From positions 1 to 6,037 of the forward strand of contig JAKEGI010000017.1 of assembly GCA_022615595.1 (NCBI GenBank): 6,037 nucleotides of DNA, read 5' to 3'. A program made the position numbers and the translations under genes. Under the pieces are notes generated by a model that worked only from the letters and a program-made list of their open reading frames with translations, was not told where the DNA came from and did not search any database. Origin of the DNA: Bacteroidales bacterium. Its GTDB lineage: Bacteria; Bacteroidota; Bacteroidia; Bacteroidales; VadinHA17. This document shows positions 1 to 5,566 of the stretch, in pieces (positions within the stretch are counted from its first letter, which is position 1; the number at the start of each line of letters is the position of its first letter).

Positions 1-441
1 CAGACACAGGTGATAGTGTCAGCCCTCAGAGGTACTGAATCGGAAGGGCTCGGCGGCAGCAAGACACTGAGGGGCATTCAGCGCAACAGGGTAGTGGGCG
101 ACGGCTTTCTCTATGGCAATGCTGAACTACGCTGGAAAATTGTCTATTTCAGGTTTATTAACCAGAACTTCTACCTGGGAGCTAACTTCTTTTATGATGT
201 GGGTATGGTTACCTCTCTCATTGATGTTAATGTAGATGATCTCGAGTATTACCTTGCAGAAAGCGAATACAACGTTAACGATTTCTATGTTGACGGGAAT
301 GACAAGCCTCACAGCTCTGCAGGAGCCGGCATCAAGATTGCAATGAATGAAAACTTTGTCATCTCAGCCGACTTCGGCAAGACTTTCAATGCCCAGGATG
401 GCGGTACAGGATTCTATATAGGGCTTAACTATATCTTCTAG
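1..441 (+). CDS. C-terminal part of an Omp85/BamA-TamA family outer-membrane beta-barrel protein (5' partial)
   Basis: The reading frame is open from base 1 (codons for Q-T-Q precede a GTG at 10) to a TAG at 439-441, so this is the last 146 residues of a longer protein whose start lies outside the window; the GTG is not a credible start. Near the left end is GGSKTLRGIQRNR followed by a short G-D-G-F stretch and an A-E-L-R strand. This matches the Omp85 pattern in which the conserved (V/L)RG(F/Y) motif of barrel loop 6 is followed by strands ending in an N-x-E-L-R-type motif. The rest alternates polar and hydrophobic residues as in beta-strands, contains an acidic loop rich in D, E, N and Y, and ends in FYIGLNYIF, a typical outer-membrane beta-signal with a terminal aromatic residue. 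By family knowledge such proteins insert or translocate proteins or lipids at the outer membrane. With the POTRA or other N-terminal domains missing, BamA, TamA and other surface-antigen subtypes cannot be separated. The gene faces the DUF819 gene convergently. Confidence 0.82.
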   Translation, partial: QTQVIVSALRGTESEGLGGSKTLRGIQRNRVVGDGFLYGNAELRWKIVYFRFINQNFYLGANFFYDVGMVTSLIDVNVDDLEYYLAESEYNVNDFYVDGNDKPHSSAGAGIKIAMNENFVISADFGKTFNAQDGGTGFYIGLNYIF

Positions 442-457
442 TTCCGAAATAGATAAA

Positions 458-520
458 GTTGTCTGTTGTCAGTTAGTCGTCCACAATTTAACCGATAACC
501 GACAACCGATAACCTTTTTT
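458..520 (+). terminator. Repeat unit A: imperfect hairpin followed by six T, candidate terminator of the beta-barrel gene
   Basis: The left arm (458-474) has one TTGTCTG and one TTGTCAG. The spacer is AGTCGTCC (475-482) plus ACAATTT, the right arm is AACCGATAACCGACAACCGATAACC (490-514 in full) and TTTTTT lies at 515-520. Pairing GTTGTCAGTT with AACCGATAAC gives one mismatch and one G-U in ten pairs. A stem followed by a U-run 16 bp after the upstream stop codon fits intrinsic termination for the + strand gene, although the stem is A/U-rich and interrupted every seven bases. Confidence 0.5.
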
Positions 521-601
521 CTGTTGTCTGTTGTCTGTTGTCTGTTGTCAGTTGTCAGTTAGTCGTCCAAAAAATTTAACCGATAACCGATAACCTTTTT
601 T
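521..601 (+). terminator. Repeat unit B: longer left arm, hairpin plus six T, second candidate terminator
   Basis: After CTG at 521-523 come three TTGTCTG copies (524-544) and two TTGTCAG copies (545-558), then AGTCGTCC (561-568), six A and TTT, a right arm with two CCGATAA heptamers (578-595) and TTTTTT at 596-601. The architecture repeats unit A with more left heptamers and fewer right ones, so the two arms differ in length. It could act as a back-up terminator or simply be a duplicated copy of unit A that expanded by slippage. Confidence 0.45.
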
Positions 602-690
602 CTGTTGTCAGTTGTCAGTTGTCAGTTGTCAGTTGTCAAGAAATTGCGACTATTAACTGATAACCGACAACCGATAACCGATAACCGACA
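602..690. repeat. Repeat unit C: uniform TTGTCAG left arm and five-heptamer right arm, no T-run
   Basis: After CTG at 602-604 come four perfect TTGTCAG copies (605-632) and a partial TTGTCA. A different spacer, AGAAATTGCGACTATTA (639-655), follows, then CTGATAA, CCGACAA, CCGATAA, CCGATAA and a truncated CCGACA (657-690). This unit lacks both the AGTCGTCC spacer and the terminal T-run of units A and B. Its first right-arm heptamer, CTGATAA, pairs with TTGTCAG with no mismatch except a G-U. The unit abuts the stop codon of the DUF819 gene, so it lies in that gene's immediate 3' untranslated region on the - strand. Confidence 0.75.
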
Positions 691-1983
691 CTAAAGCTTA
701 TCGAGCCACATGCCGAAGGCGACACCCAGATAATTCCCGGCAATCCATCCAAGGATTCCGGTTGCCAGCCCTGTCAGAATAACATCCTTATTCTTCAGGG
801 CTGCTGCCACTATCGGCACAAAGGGCGGTGAATAGACAAATCCCGTTGTGGTTATCAGGTAATCATCGGCATTAACCCTGAATACCCATGAGAGAAAGAG
901 ATGCAAAAGAAGGGAGCCGAAATAGGAATAGGTAACGTACATGACGAGGCTGAGATATTTGGCCTGGAATATCACGCTCAGGTCGCACCTTGATGATATC
1001 ACAAGTGAAAATGCAATGACCAGGTACATCCCAAGCTGGAAGGTCTTTTTGATGTTCCTTATGCGGGATATGAAAGAAGCAGCTACCCCGAAAGTAGTAA
1101 TTGTAAGTATCACCGAGACCAGCTGAGGTACTCCCGGGAACATGAGGCTGACAGCGAATCCGACTGCAAAAATCAGGATTGCCAGGCCGAGGGCTCCGAG
1201 CAGAGGAAGTAAAACCTCCTTCCTGAACATGCCGGTAAAATCATCAAACTCTTCAGTCACCTCCAGCCGTACTCTCTCAAACTCAATACTTTCATCGCTC
1301 TGATCTGCATTGCGCTCAAAGGGTGGCAGCAACCACCTGAAGAATGTGGGGCCCAGAGTAATAAAGAACATTATAACGAACGCACCTACGATCATATCAT
1401 ATGTATTCGTCATGATGAATGCATTGGGCTCAACGTCAAGAGCCAATGCAATGGAGGCAAGGTTGACAGTACCTCCAGTGTAAAGGCCGATGAGCATTCC
1501 TCCTATCTTTTCACACTGGGGTATCTTATCTCTCCAGATCAGGTAGCCGGTTGCAACAATTACCATAACTGATACCAGGGCAAGAGCCATTGAAAGGAAC
1601 CCTTTGCCAGAAAACCTCAGCCATCTTCTGACATTGAGCGAGAAGAGAATGAGGGGTATGGCGAGCGGAAGTATTGCCGTCTGCACACTGTCCTGTATTG
1701 AAGCAACATTATTCGCCCTGATGTCACTCTCGGGAAGAATCCCTGCAGCAACCATCTCGACAATCTCAGATTTGGGTATAAATGCCCTGTTCTTCGTTAT
1801 TGTGTCTTCACGAAATGCGTCACTTCCTTTGGGCAGGACTCCCACGTTGGCAATTATAATACCGATACCGTATGCCATGACAATTGCCCCGATCTTTTTG
1901 AACAGCGGATATTTTATTGTGAGCCATATCAGAAACACAGGGAAGGACACATAGAACACTATGAGAATGATCGTGTAAATCAT
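691..1983 (-). CDS. DUF819 family-like polytopic inner-membrane protein
   Basis: This 430-residue protein from the ATG at 1983 is strongly hydrophobic, with roughly ten or more predicted membrane segments (for example about 2-23, 31-49, 101-118, 128-150, 195-212, 257-281, 287-304, 317-331, 344-366 and 400-425). Two regions resemble DUF819 (YjcL-type) proteins as I know them: YTGGTVNLASIALAL at 168-182, and the C-terminal part from HLFLSWVFRVNADDY through YSPPFVPIVAAALKN to GWIAGNYLG. The substrate and function are not established; the family is thought transporter-like. Oddities are a polar stretch of about 45 residues between the first segments and segment three (50-98) and an acidic, charged loop at 222-256. 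The frame could begin eight codons earlier at a TTG (2007), but that codon sits inside the likely promoter and palindrome and no ribosome site supports it. The first membrane segment begins right after the ATG, so I chose the ATG. The gene is probably transcribed separately from fabI. Confidence 0.72.
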   Translation of the reverse strand: MIYTIILIVFYVSFPVFLIWLTIKYPLFKKIGAIVMAYGIGIIIANVGVLPKGSDAFREDTITKNRAFIPKSEIVEMVAAGILPESDIRANNVASIQDSVQTAILPLAIPLILFSLNVRRWLRFSGKGFLSMALALVSVMVIVATGYLIWRDKIPQCEKIGGMLIGLYTGGTVNLASIALALDVEPNAFIMTNTYDMIVGAFVIMFFITLGPTFFRWLLPPFERNADQSDESIEFERVRLEVTEEFDDFTGMFRKEVLLPLLGALGLAILIFAVGFAVSLMFPGVPQLVSVILTITTFGVAASFISRIRNIKKTFQLGMYLVIAFSLVISSRCDLSVIFQAKYLSLVMYVTYSYFGSLLLHLFLSWVFRVNADDYLITTTGFVYSPPFVPIVAAALKNKDVILTGLATGILGWIAGNYLGVAFGMWLDKL

Positions 1984-1993
1984 GGCGGTCGGT

Positions 1994-2008
1994 TTTGGTT
2001 TAACCAAA
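1994..2008. promoter_or_regulatory. Perfect 7-1-7 palindrome upstream of the DUF819 gene
   Basis: TTTGGTTTAACCAAA has two perfectly complementary 7-bp arms around a single central base (2001). It lies 11-25 bp upstream of the ATG of the DUF819 gene and overlaps the candidate -7 element at 2005-2012. Its position suits an operator for a dimeric repressor, or a small hairpin at the very 5' end of the mRNA. No regulator gene is visible nearby to tie it to. Confidence 0.4.
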
Positions 2009-2012
2009 TGTA
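2005..2012 (-). promoter_or_regulatory. Candidate Bacteroidota -7 promoter element for the DUF819 gene
   Basis: On the - strand this reads TACATTTG, an exact match to the TAnnTTTG -7 consensus known for the primary sigma factor of Bacteroides. It would place the transcription start roughly 10-20 bp before the ATG at 1983, giving a very short leader. I found no clear TTG or TTTG -33 element at the expected distance upstream, where the sequence instead forms the small hairpin at 2024-2038. The call rests on one element only. Confidence 0.35.
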
Positions 2013-2023
2013 AATAAAGAACG

Positions 2024-2038
2024 CTGCCTGATTGGCAG
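2024..2038. other. Small hairpin CTGCC-TGATT-GGCAG between fabI and the DUF819 gene
   Basis: A perfect 5-bp G/C-rich stem with a 5-base loop. On the - strand it is followed by CGTTCTTTATTT, which is only moderately T-rich. It could be a second part of the fabI terminator region or chance; by position it would overlap the -33 region of the proposed DUF819 promoter. Confidence 0.3.
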
Positions 2039-2045
2039 GGTTTTC

Positions 2046-2066
2046 GAAAAAGAGGTATTTATACCT
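2046..2066 (-). terminator. Candidate terminator for fabI and the upstream operon
   Basis: On the - strand, three bases after the fabI stop codon, AGGTATAAATACCT forms a stem with 6-bp complementary arms (AGGTAT/ATACCT, probably used as five pairs with a four-base loop). CTTTTTC follows at once. The stem is short and A/T-rich, so termination may be partial, with some read-through into the DUF819 gene. Confidence 0.45.
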
Positions 2067-2069
2067 ATT

Positions 2070-2918
2070 CTATACGTCTTTTTGCATATCAGGACACTCC
2101 TCGAAGCTTTTGCGGTATTGTTCAATCGCCCTTTGACTCATACCCATGCTTGAGAAACCGCCGTCATTGAAGATATTCTGCATGGTGACCTTGCGCGTGA
2201 GGTCAGAGAAGAGTGTAATGCAGACATCCGCACAGTCTGAAGCATCGGCATTACCAAGCGGTGACATCCTGTCGGAGAAATCCACCAGTGCATCGAACCC
2301 TGAAATGCCGGAGCCTGCTGTGGTAAGCGTGGGCGACTGCGAGACAGTGTTGACCCTTACATGTTTCTCTTTGCCGTAAATGTATCCGAAGCTGCGGGCA
2401 ATGGATTCAAGCAATGCCTTGGCATCACCCATGTCGTTATAACCTGCCAGTGTCCGTTGTGCAGCCACATATGATAGGGCAATGATTGAGCCCCACTCGT
2501 TTATGGCATCCATGCGGTATGCAGTCTGAAGTATCCGGTGGAAGCTCAGCGCCGAGATATCCAGGGTCTTGAGCATGTTTTCATAGCTGGTCTCGGCATA
2601 TGGGATACCCTTGCGGACGTTTGGTGACATGCCTATCGAGTGCAGCACAAAGTCGATCTTGCCGTCAAAAACACTCAATGCTTTGGTAAAAAGAGCTTCA
2701 AGGTCTTTCATGCTTGTTGCATCTGCGGAGAAGACTTCGCTTCCTGTCTTTTCAGCAAGCTCGTTCATTGTTCCCATGCGCATTGCCACGGGAGCGTTTG
2801 TAAGGAAAAGCCGTGCGCCCTGGGCATGAGCTTTCTCGGCCACATGCCAGGCAATGGACTTATCATTCAGCGCACCGAAGATAATTCCCTTCTTTCCCTC
2901 AAGCAGATTGGTGATCAT
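2070..2918 (-). CDS. fabI: Enoyl-[acyl-carrier-protein] reductase, FabI type (short-chain dehydrogenase/reductase)
   Basis: FabI reduces trans-2-enoyl-ACP to acyl-ACP with NAD(P)H, the last step of each type II fatty-acid elongation cycle in the cytosol. The 282 residues span the whole FabI fold. The nucleotide-binding segment GIIFGALNDKSIAW (11-24) matches the G-x5-SIA form typical of FabI rather than the G-x3-GxG of other SDRs. Asp66 is the adenine-site acidic residue and HSIGM lies at 93-97. The catalytic set is Tyr150 and Tyr160-x6-Lys167, equivalent to Tyr146, Tyr156 and Lys163 of E. coli FabI. The cofactor loop reads SQSPTLTTAGSGI (193-205), where E. coli has GPIRTLAASGI, and a NDGGFSSMGM strand (251-260) closes the fold. 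About 20 extra residues follow at the C-terminus compared with E. coli (262 residues). The ATG at 2918 is preceded by an A-rich stretch (AAAAGAAAAACACT) and no Shine-Dalgarno, as is usual in Bacteroidota. It starts 33 bp after recN ends, so it is probably co-transcribed. Confidence 0.93.
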   Translation of the reverse strand: MITNLLEGKKGIIFGALNDKSIAWHVAEKAHAQGARLFLTNAPVAMRMGTMNELAEKTGSEVFSADATSMKDLEALFTKALSVFDGKIDFVLHSIGMSPNVRKGIPYAETSYENMLKTLDISALSFHRILQTAYRMDAINEWGSIIALSYVAAQRTLAGYNDMGDAKALLESIARSFGYIYGKEKHVRVNTVSQSPTLTTAGSGISGFDALVDFSDRMSPLGNADASDCADVCITLFSDLTRKVTMQNIFNDGGFSSMGMSQRAIEQYRKSFEECPDMQKDV

Positions 2919-2951
2919 AGTGTTTTTCTTTTAGGTTATCCATTTAAGTGG

Positions 2952-4610
2952 TCATTTATCCCTTAACAGTTCACGGGCATTCCGGATGGCGGCTTCAGTA
3001 ATGGTGCTTCCGCTGAGAAGACGCGCCACCTCCGTCACCCTTTCATCGTCGTTTAACAACCGGACACGGGTTATTGTTGAGTGGTCACTCTCTTCCTTAT
3101 AAACATGATAATGTATTCGTCCCCTTGAGGCAACCTGCGGGAGGTGCGTTATGTTTATCACCTGCATGGTTCTGCCCATATCTGCAAGTATATTCCCTAC
3201 CATCGACGCTACCTCGCCTGAGACGCCTGAATCTATCTCATCAAAGATAATTGCTGGTAGTCCTGAACTGCTTGCCAGAACAGACTTAAGGCACAGCATC
3301 AGGCGTGACAGCTCACCACCGGAGGCTATACGTGACAGCTCTTCGGGCTGCACCTGCCTGTTTGCACTGAAGAGGAAATCGGCCCTGTCAGTGCCAGAGG
3401 CAACCGGAGCGGCAAGAGTACCGAACCGTATTAGAAAACGTGCATGCGGCATCCCGAGCTTAAGAAGCATAGCTGTTATTTCTGCTGCGAGAGATGCGGA
3501 AGAGGCATTTCTTTTGACAGACAGCTCGCCTGCCAGCCTTAGAGCCTCACTGTATGATTCTTCGGAACGCTTTTTAAGATCGTCAAGTTTTTGGTCAATA
3601 TCCGTTGTGGCAGCCACCTTTTCTTCTATCTCTTTCTGCCTGGCCAGCAGTTCGTCAAGGTCACTGCAACGGTGTTTCTGCATGAGGGTGTAGAGAGTGT
3701 CAAGGCGGCGGGTCACATGGTCAAGCCTCTCAGGGTCGGCAACCATACGGTCATTCACCCTGTCAGCCTCATAGGAGATGTCATTCAGTTCAACGAGTGA
3801 AGTCGCAAGACGTTTCTCAAGCTCAGCTGCATCACCCACCCATCCGGATATCTTTGCCAGGCTGGCACGGGCCATACGGAGCAGTGACAGTGCTGATACG
3901 TCCTCTCCGGTGAGTGCAGCAGCGGTTGCGGCAAGAGCCTCCTTGATCTCTCCGGCATTTGTAAGCACCTCCTGCTCGCGCTCAAGCTCCTCCGTCTCTC
4001 CCTGCTTCAGCATTGCCGCTGCGAGCTCTCCCAGCTGGTGACTGTAATAGTCATAGTCAGCCCTGCCGCGGGCGGCTGTCGCGGCTGCAGCTTCATACTC
4101 CCGCGAAACACTCAGGTAGTTCTTATACGCAACCGTGTACTCCCTGAAGAGATCCGATGTTCCGGCATAGGCATCGATGACACGCATCTGGAACATATTG
4201 TTGCCCAGAAGAAGTGTCTGATGCTGCGAATGCACATCAATAAGCCTGTCACCCAGCTCTTTAAGCACACTGAGTGTAACGGGAGTATCATTGACAAAAG
4301 CTCTTGATTTTCCCGAAGGTGTCATCTCCCTTCGCACTATTGCCTCCTCATCGTAATCAACCCCTACCCTCTCGAAAAGCTCTTCGAGATCATATCCCCG
4401 GATGTTGAATTCAGCTTCCACAACACATTTCTCCTCCTTACTGAGGAGGACAGAGGTGTCAGCCCTGTCTCCCAGCACCAGCCCAAGAGCTCCCAGGAGT
4501 ATCGATTTACCGGCGCCCGTTTCACCGGTTATGATGGTAAAACCCTCGCCGAAGCCCATGTCAAGCTCCCTGATAATTGCATAGTTCTTTACTGTCAGAC
4601 GTCGGAGCAT
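2952..4610 (-). CDS. recN: DNA repair protein RecN (SMC-like ATPase)
   Basis: RecN is a cytosolic SMC-type ATPase that acts early in recombinational repair of DNA double-strand breaks, holding or bringing together DNA ends and sister molecules for RecA. At 552 residues it has the usual family length. The N-terminal ATPase half carries MLRRLTVKNYAIIRELD and Walker A GETGAGKS (29-36), with the Q-loop region VHSQHQ (126-131). Two helical, charged stretches (about 155-300 and 305-370) form the short antiparallel coiled coil. The C-terminal half has the ABC signature SGGELSR (430-436), Walker B AIIFDEID with catalytic Glu458, and the switch histidine in THLPQVA (His489). It ends in the RecN-typical LLSGSTITEAAIRNARELL. 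All ATPase motifs are intact. The ATG at 4610 lies 11 bp after the DUF4835 stop, again without a Shine-Dalgarno, which implies a shared transcript. No LexA-type SOS box is evident before the start. Confidence 0.97.
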   Translation of the reverse strand: MLRRLTVKNYAIIRELDMGFGEGFTIITGETGAGKSILLGALGLVLGDRADTSVLLSKEEKCVVEAEFNIRGYDLEELFERVGVDYDEEAIVRREMTPSGKSRAFVNDTPVTLSVLKELGDRLIDVHSQHQTLLLGNNMFQMRVIDAYAGTSDLFREYTVAYKNYLSVSREYEAAAATAARGRADYDYYSHQLGELAAAMLKQGETEELEREQEVLTNAGEIKEALAATAAALTGEDVSALSLLRMARASLAKISGWVGDAAELEKRLATSLVELNDISYEADRVNDRMVADPERLDHVTRRLDTLYTLMQKHRCSDLDELLARQKEIEEKVAATTDIDQKLDDLKKRSEESYSEALRLAGELSVKRNASSASLAAEITAMLLKLGMPHARFLIRFGTLAAPVASGTDRADFLFSANRQVQPEELSRIASGGELSRLMLCLKSVLASSSGLPAIIFDEIDSGVSGEVASMVGNILADMGRTMQVINITHLPQVASRGRIHYHVYKEESDHSTITRVRLLNDDERVTEVARLLSGSTITEAAIRNARELLRDK

Positions 4611-4621
4611 GGGGCGGAAAG

Positions 4622-5554
4622 TTATCCGGATGTTTTCAGTATAAGCTCATATTTTGACTCGTTTGCCGGATCGATCTCAACGAGTATCTGCACCACCCTG
4701 TTCTTCTCCTCGGGGAAGGCCGGGGTAAAGATGAGAACCATCTCATTTGTCTTAGCCTCAATCATGAGGGTCAGGAAATACATGAAGGGATCAGGCCGGC
4801 GCCGGTATACCTCCTGCAGGCGTCTCAGGGATTCATATATCTCTGCTCTTGCCAGGGTCCTGTCTGATTCCAGCCTGTCGAGACCCCTGATATGATAATG
4901 GTATACGAACTGCCTTACCCCTGTATATTCATCATTGAGGATGTTATTGATCAGCCAGTAACGGTTCTTGTTCCTCGACCCGTCATAGGGCTTCCATCCT
5001 GTCTCAGGAGCATTCTGGGCATTGGTAACTATCTTTTCAGCCGTCTGGAAATAGGGTGTGCCCCCCTCTGGTGAAAAGGTGTCAAAATCCATCCCGATGA
5101 CAAGATAAGCATAGAAAGCAAGCACTGATACGAGATTGTTTGTGTGGGCGTTTGGATTAAACTCCAGGGGAGAAAACTCGACATACCTGAACTGCAGGTT
5201 ATTATCCACGAAGTTGAGGACCGTGGTTTCATATGTGGTATTGTAAACGGGCCGGCTCAGCTGAACCTGCAGCGTGCCGCGAAACTCGTCAGCCGACAAC
5301 TGTTCGTCAAGGTTGATCAAAAAGTTGCATTCTATCTTCTCAGAGAAACTGAACACATTGTCTGTCCAGACCATGCTGTTCATGAACTCATATATGTCAC
5401 GCTGCATGCTTTCGAATATCTCCCTGTTCGAGCCCTGGATCTTCTGGGCGGAGACCTGCACATTGCAATAGAGCTCCTGCGCTGTGGCAGCAGTCACAAC
5501 CATAAAGAGCAACAATCCTGACAGCAGCAGTCTGCTTTTATTGAATGAGATCAT
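4622..5554 (-). CDS. DUF4835 family secreted protein (PorD-like)
   Basis: This 310-residue protein starts with a signal peptide: MISFNKSRLLLSG, a hydrophobic core to about residue 22, then A-T-A before QELYC, giving likely signal peptidase I cleavage after Ala25. The mature part matches the Bacteroidota DUF4835 family as I know it: ELYCNVQVSAQKIQGSNREIF near the start (27-47), a WTDNVF segment, a central AFYAYLVIGMDFDTFSPEGG region followed by TPYFQTAEKIV and NAQ, then a GW segment, NRYWLINN and YHYHIRGLDRL. The biochemical role is not established. From memory, the family has been annotated as a type IX secretion component named PorD; I could not verify this, so no symbol is given. The product is probably periplasmic. 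The ATG at 5554 begins 12 bp after the coaBC stop and the gene ends 11 bp before recN. The coaBC-DUF4835-recN order is, to my knowledge, widespread in the phylum. Confidence 0.85.
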   Translation of the reverse strand: MISFNKSRLLLSGLLLFMVVTAATAQELYCNVQVSAQKIQGSNREIFESMQRDIYEFMNSMVWTDNVFSFSEKIECNFLINLDEQLSADEFRGTLQVQLSRPVYNTTYETTVLNFVDNNLQFRYVEFSPLEFNPNAHTNNLVSVLAFYAYLVIGMDFDTFSPEGGTPYFQTAEKIVTNAQNAPETGWKPYDGSRNKNRYWLINNILNDEYTGVRQFVYHYHIRGLDRLESDRTLARAEIYESLRRLQEVYRRRPDPFMYFLTLMIEAKTNEMVLIFTPAFPEEKNRVVQILVEIDPANESKYELILKTSG

Positions 5555-5566
5555 GATGAGTCTTGA

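Larger units (their letters stand above)
458..690. repeat. Array of heptamer tandem repeats in three inverted-repeat units
   Basis: Almost the whole intergenic region between the convergent genes is made of 7-bp repeats. Left arms are copies of TTGTCTG or TTGTCAG; right arms are copies of CCGATAA or CCGACAA, whose reverse complements are TTATCGG and TTGTCGG. The arms are thus roughly complementary and can form long imperfect stems. Three units follow one another directly (458-520, 521-601, 602-690). The first two share the spacer AGTCGTCC plus an A/T-rich stretch and end in six T. The array stops one base before the TAG triplet of the DUF819 gene on the - strand. The remaining bases 442-457 hold nothing recognisable. 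I recall similar GTTATCGG/GTTGTCGG intergenic repeats in Bacteroidota genomes, but cannot check that here. No ORF or RNA gene family is recognisable in it. Confidence 0.9.

Noticed and set aside
10..441. Complete small gene starting at the GTG at position 10
   Set aside because: The frame continues open to the window edge and the protein begins in the middle of an Omp85 barrel, so it is the end of a longer gene.
458..690. CRISPR array
   Set aside because: Repeats are 7 bp, directly tandem without unique spacers, and no cas gene is present.
458..690. Insertion sequence remnant or MITE with target duplication
   Set aside because: There is no transposase fragment, no clear pair of terminal inverted repeats bounding the whole array and no flanking direct repeat. 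A non-autonomous element cannot be fully excluded, but the heptamer structure fits slippage better.
1984..2007. Upstream TTG start for the DUF819 gene, adding eight residues
   Set aside because: The added residues (MVKPKPTA) lie in the putative promoter/palindrome. The ATG at 1983 directly precedes the first membrane segment and is the more usual codon.
2640..2966. + strand open frame of 108 codons antisense to fabI and the recN end
   Set aside because: It overlaps the FabI coding region, has low-complexity Cys/His-rich content without a known motif, and no upstream promoter or ribosome site.
3151..3693. Long + strand open frame of 180 codons antisense to recN
   Set aside because: It lies wholly inside the unmistakable recN gene. 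Its translation is Ser/Arg/Ala-rich with no recognisable domain, as expected of the antisense shadow of a codon-biased gene.
5144..5521. + strand open frame of 125 codons antisense to the DUF4835 gene
   Set aside because: The opposite strand matches DUF4835 from signal peptide to C-terminus, so this frame is a shadow.
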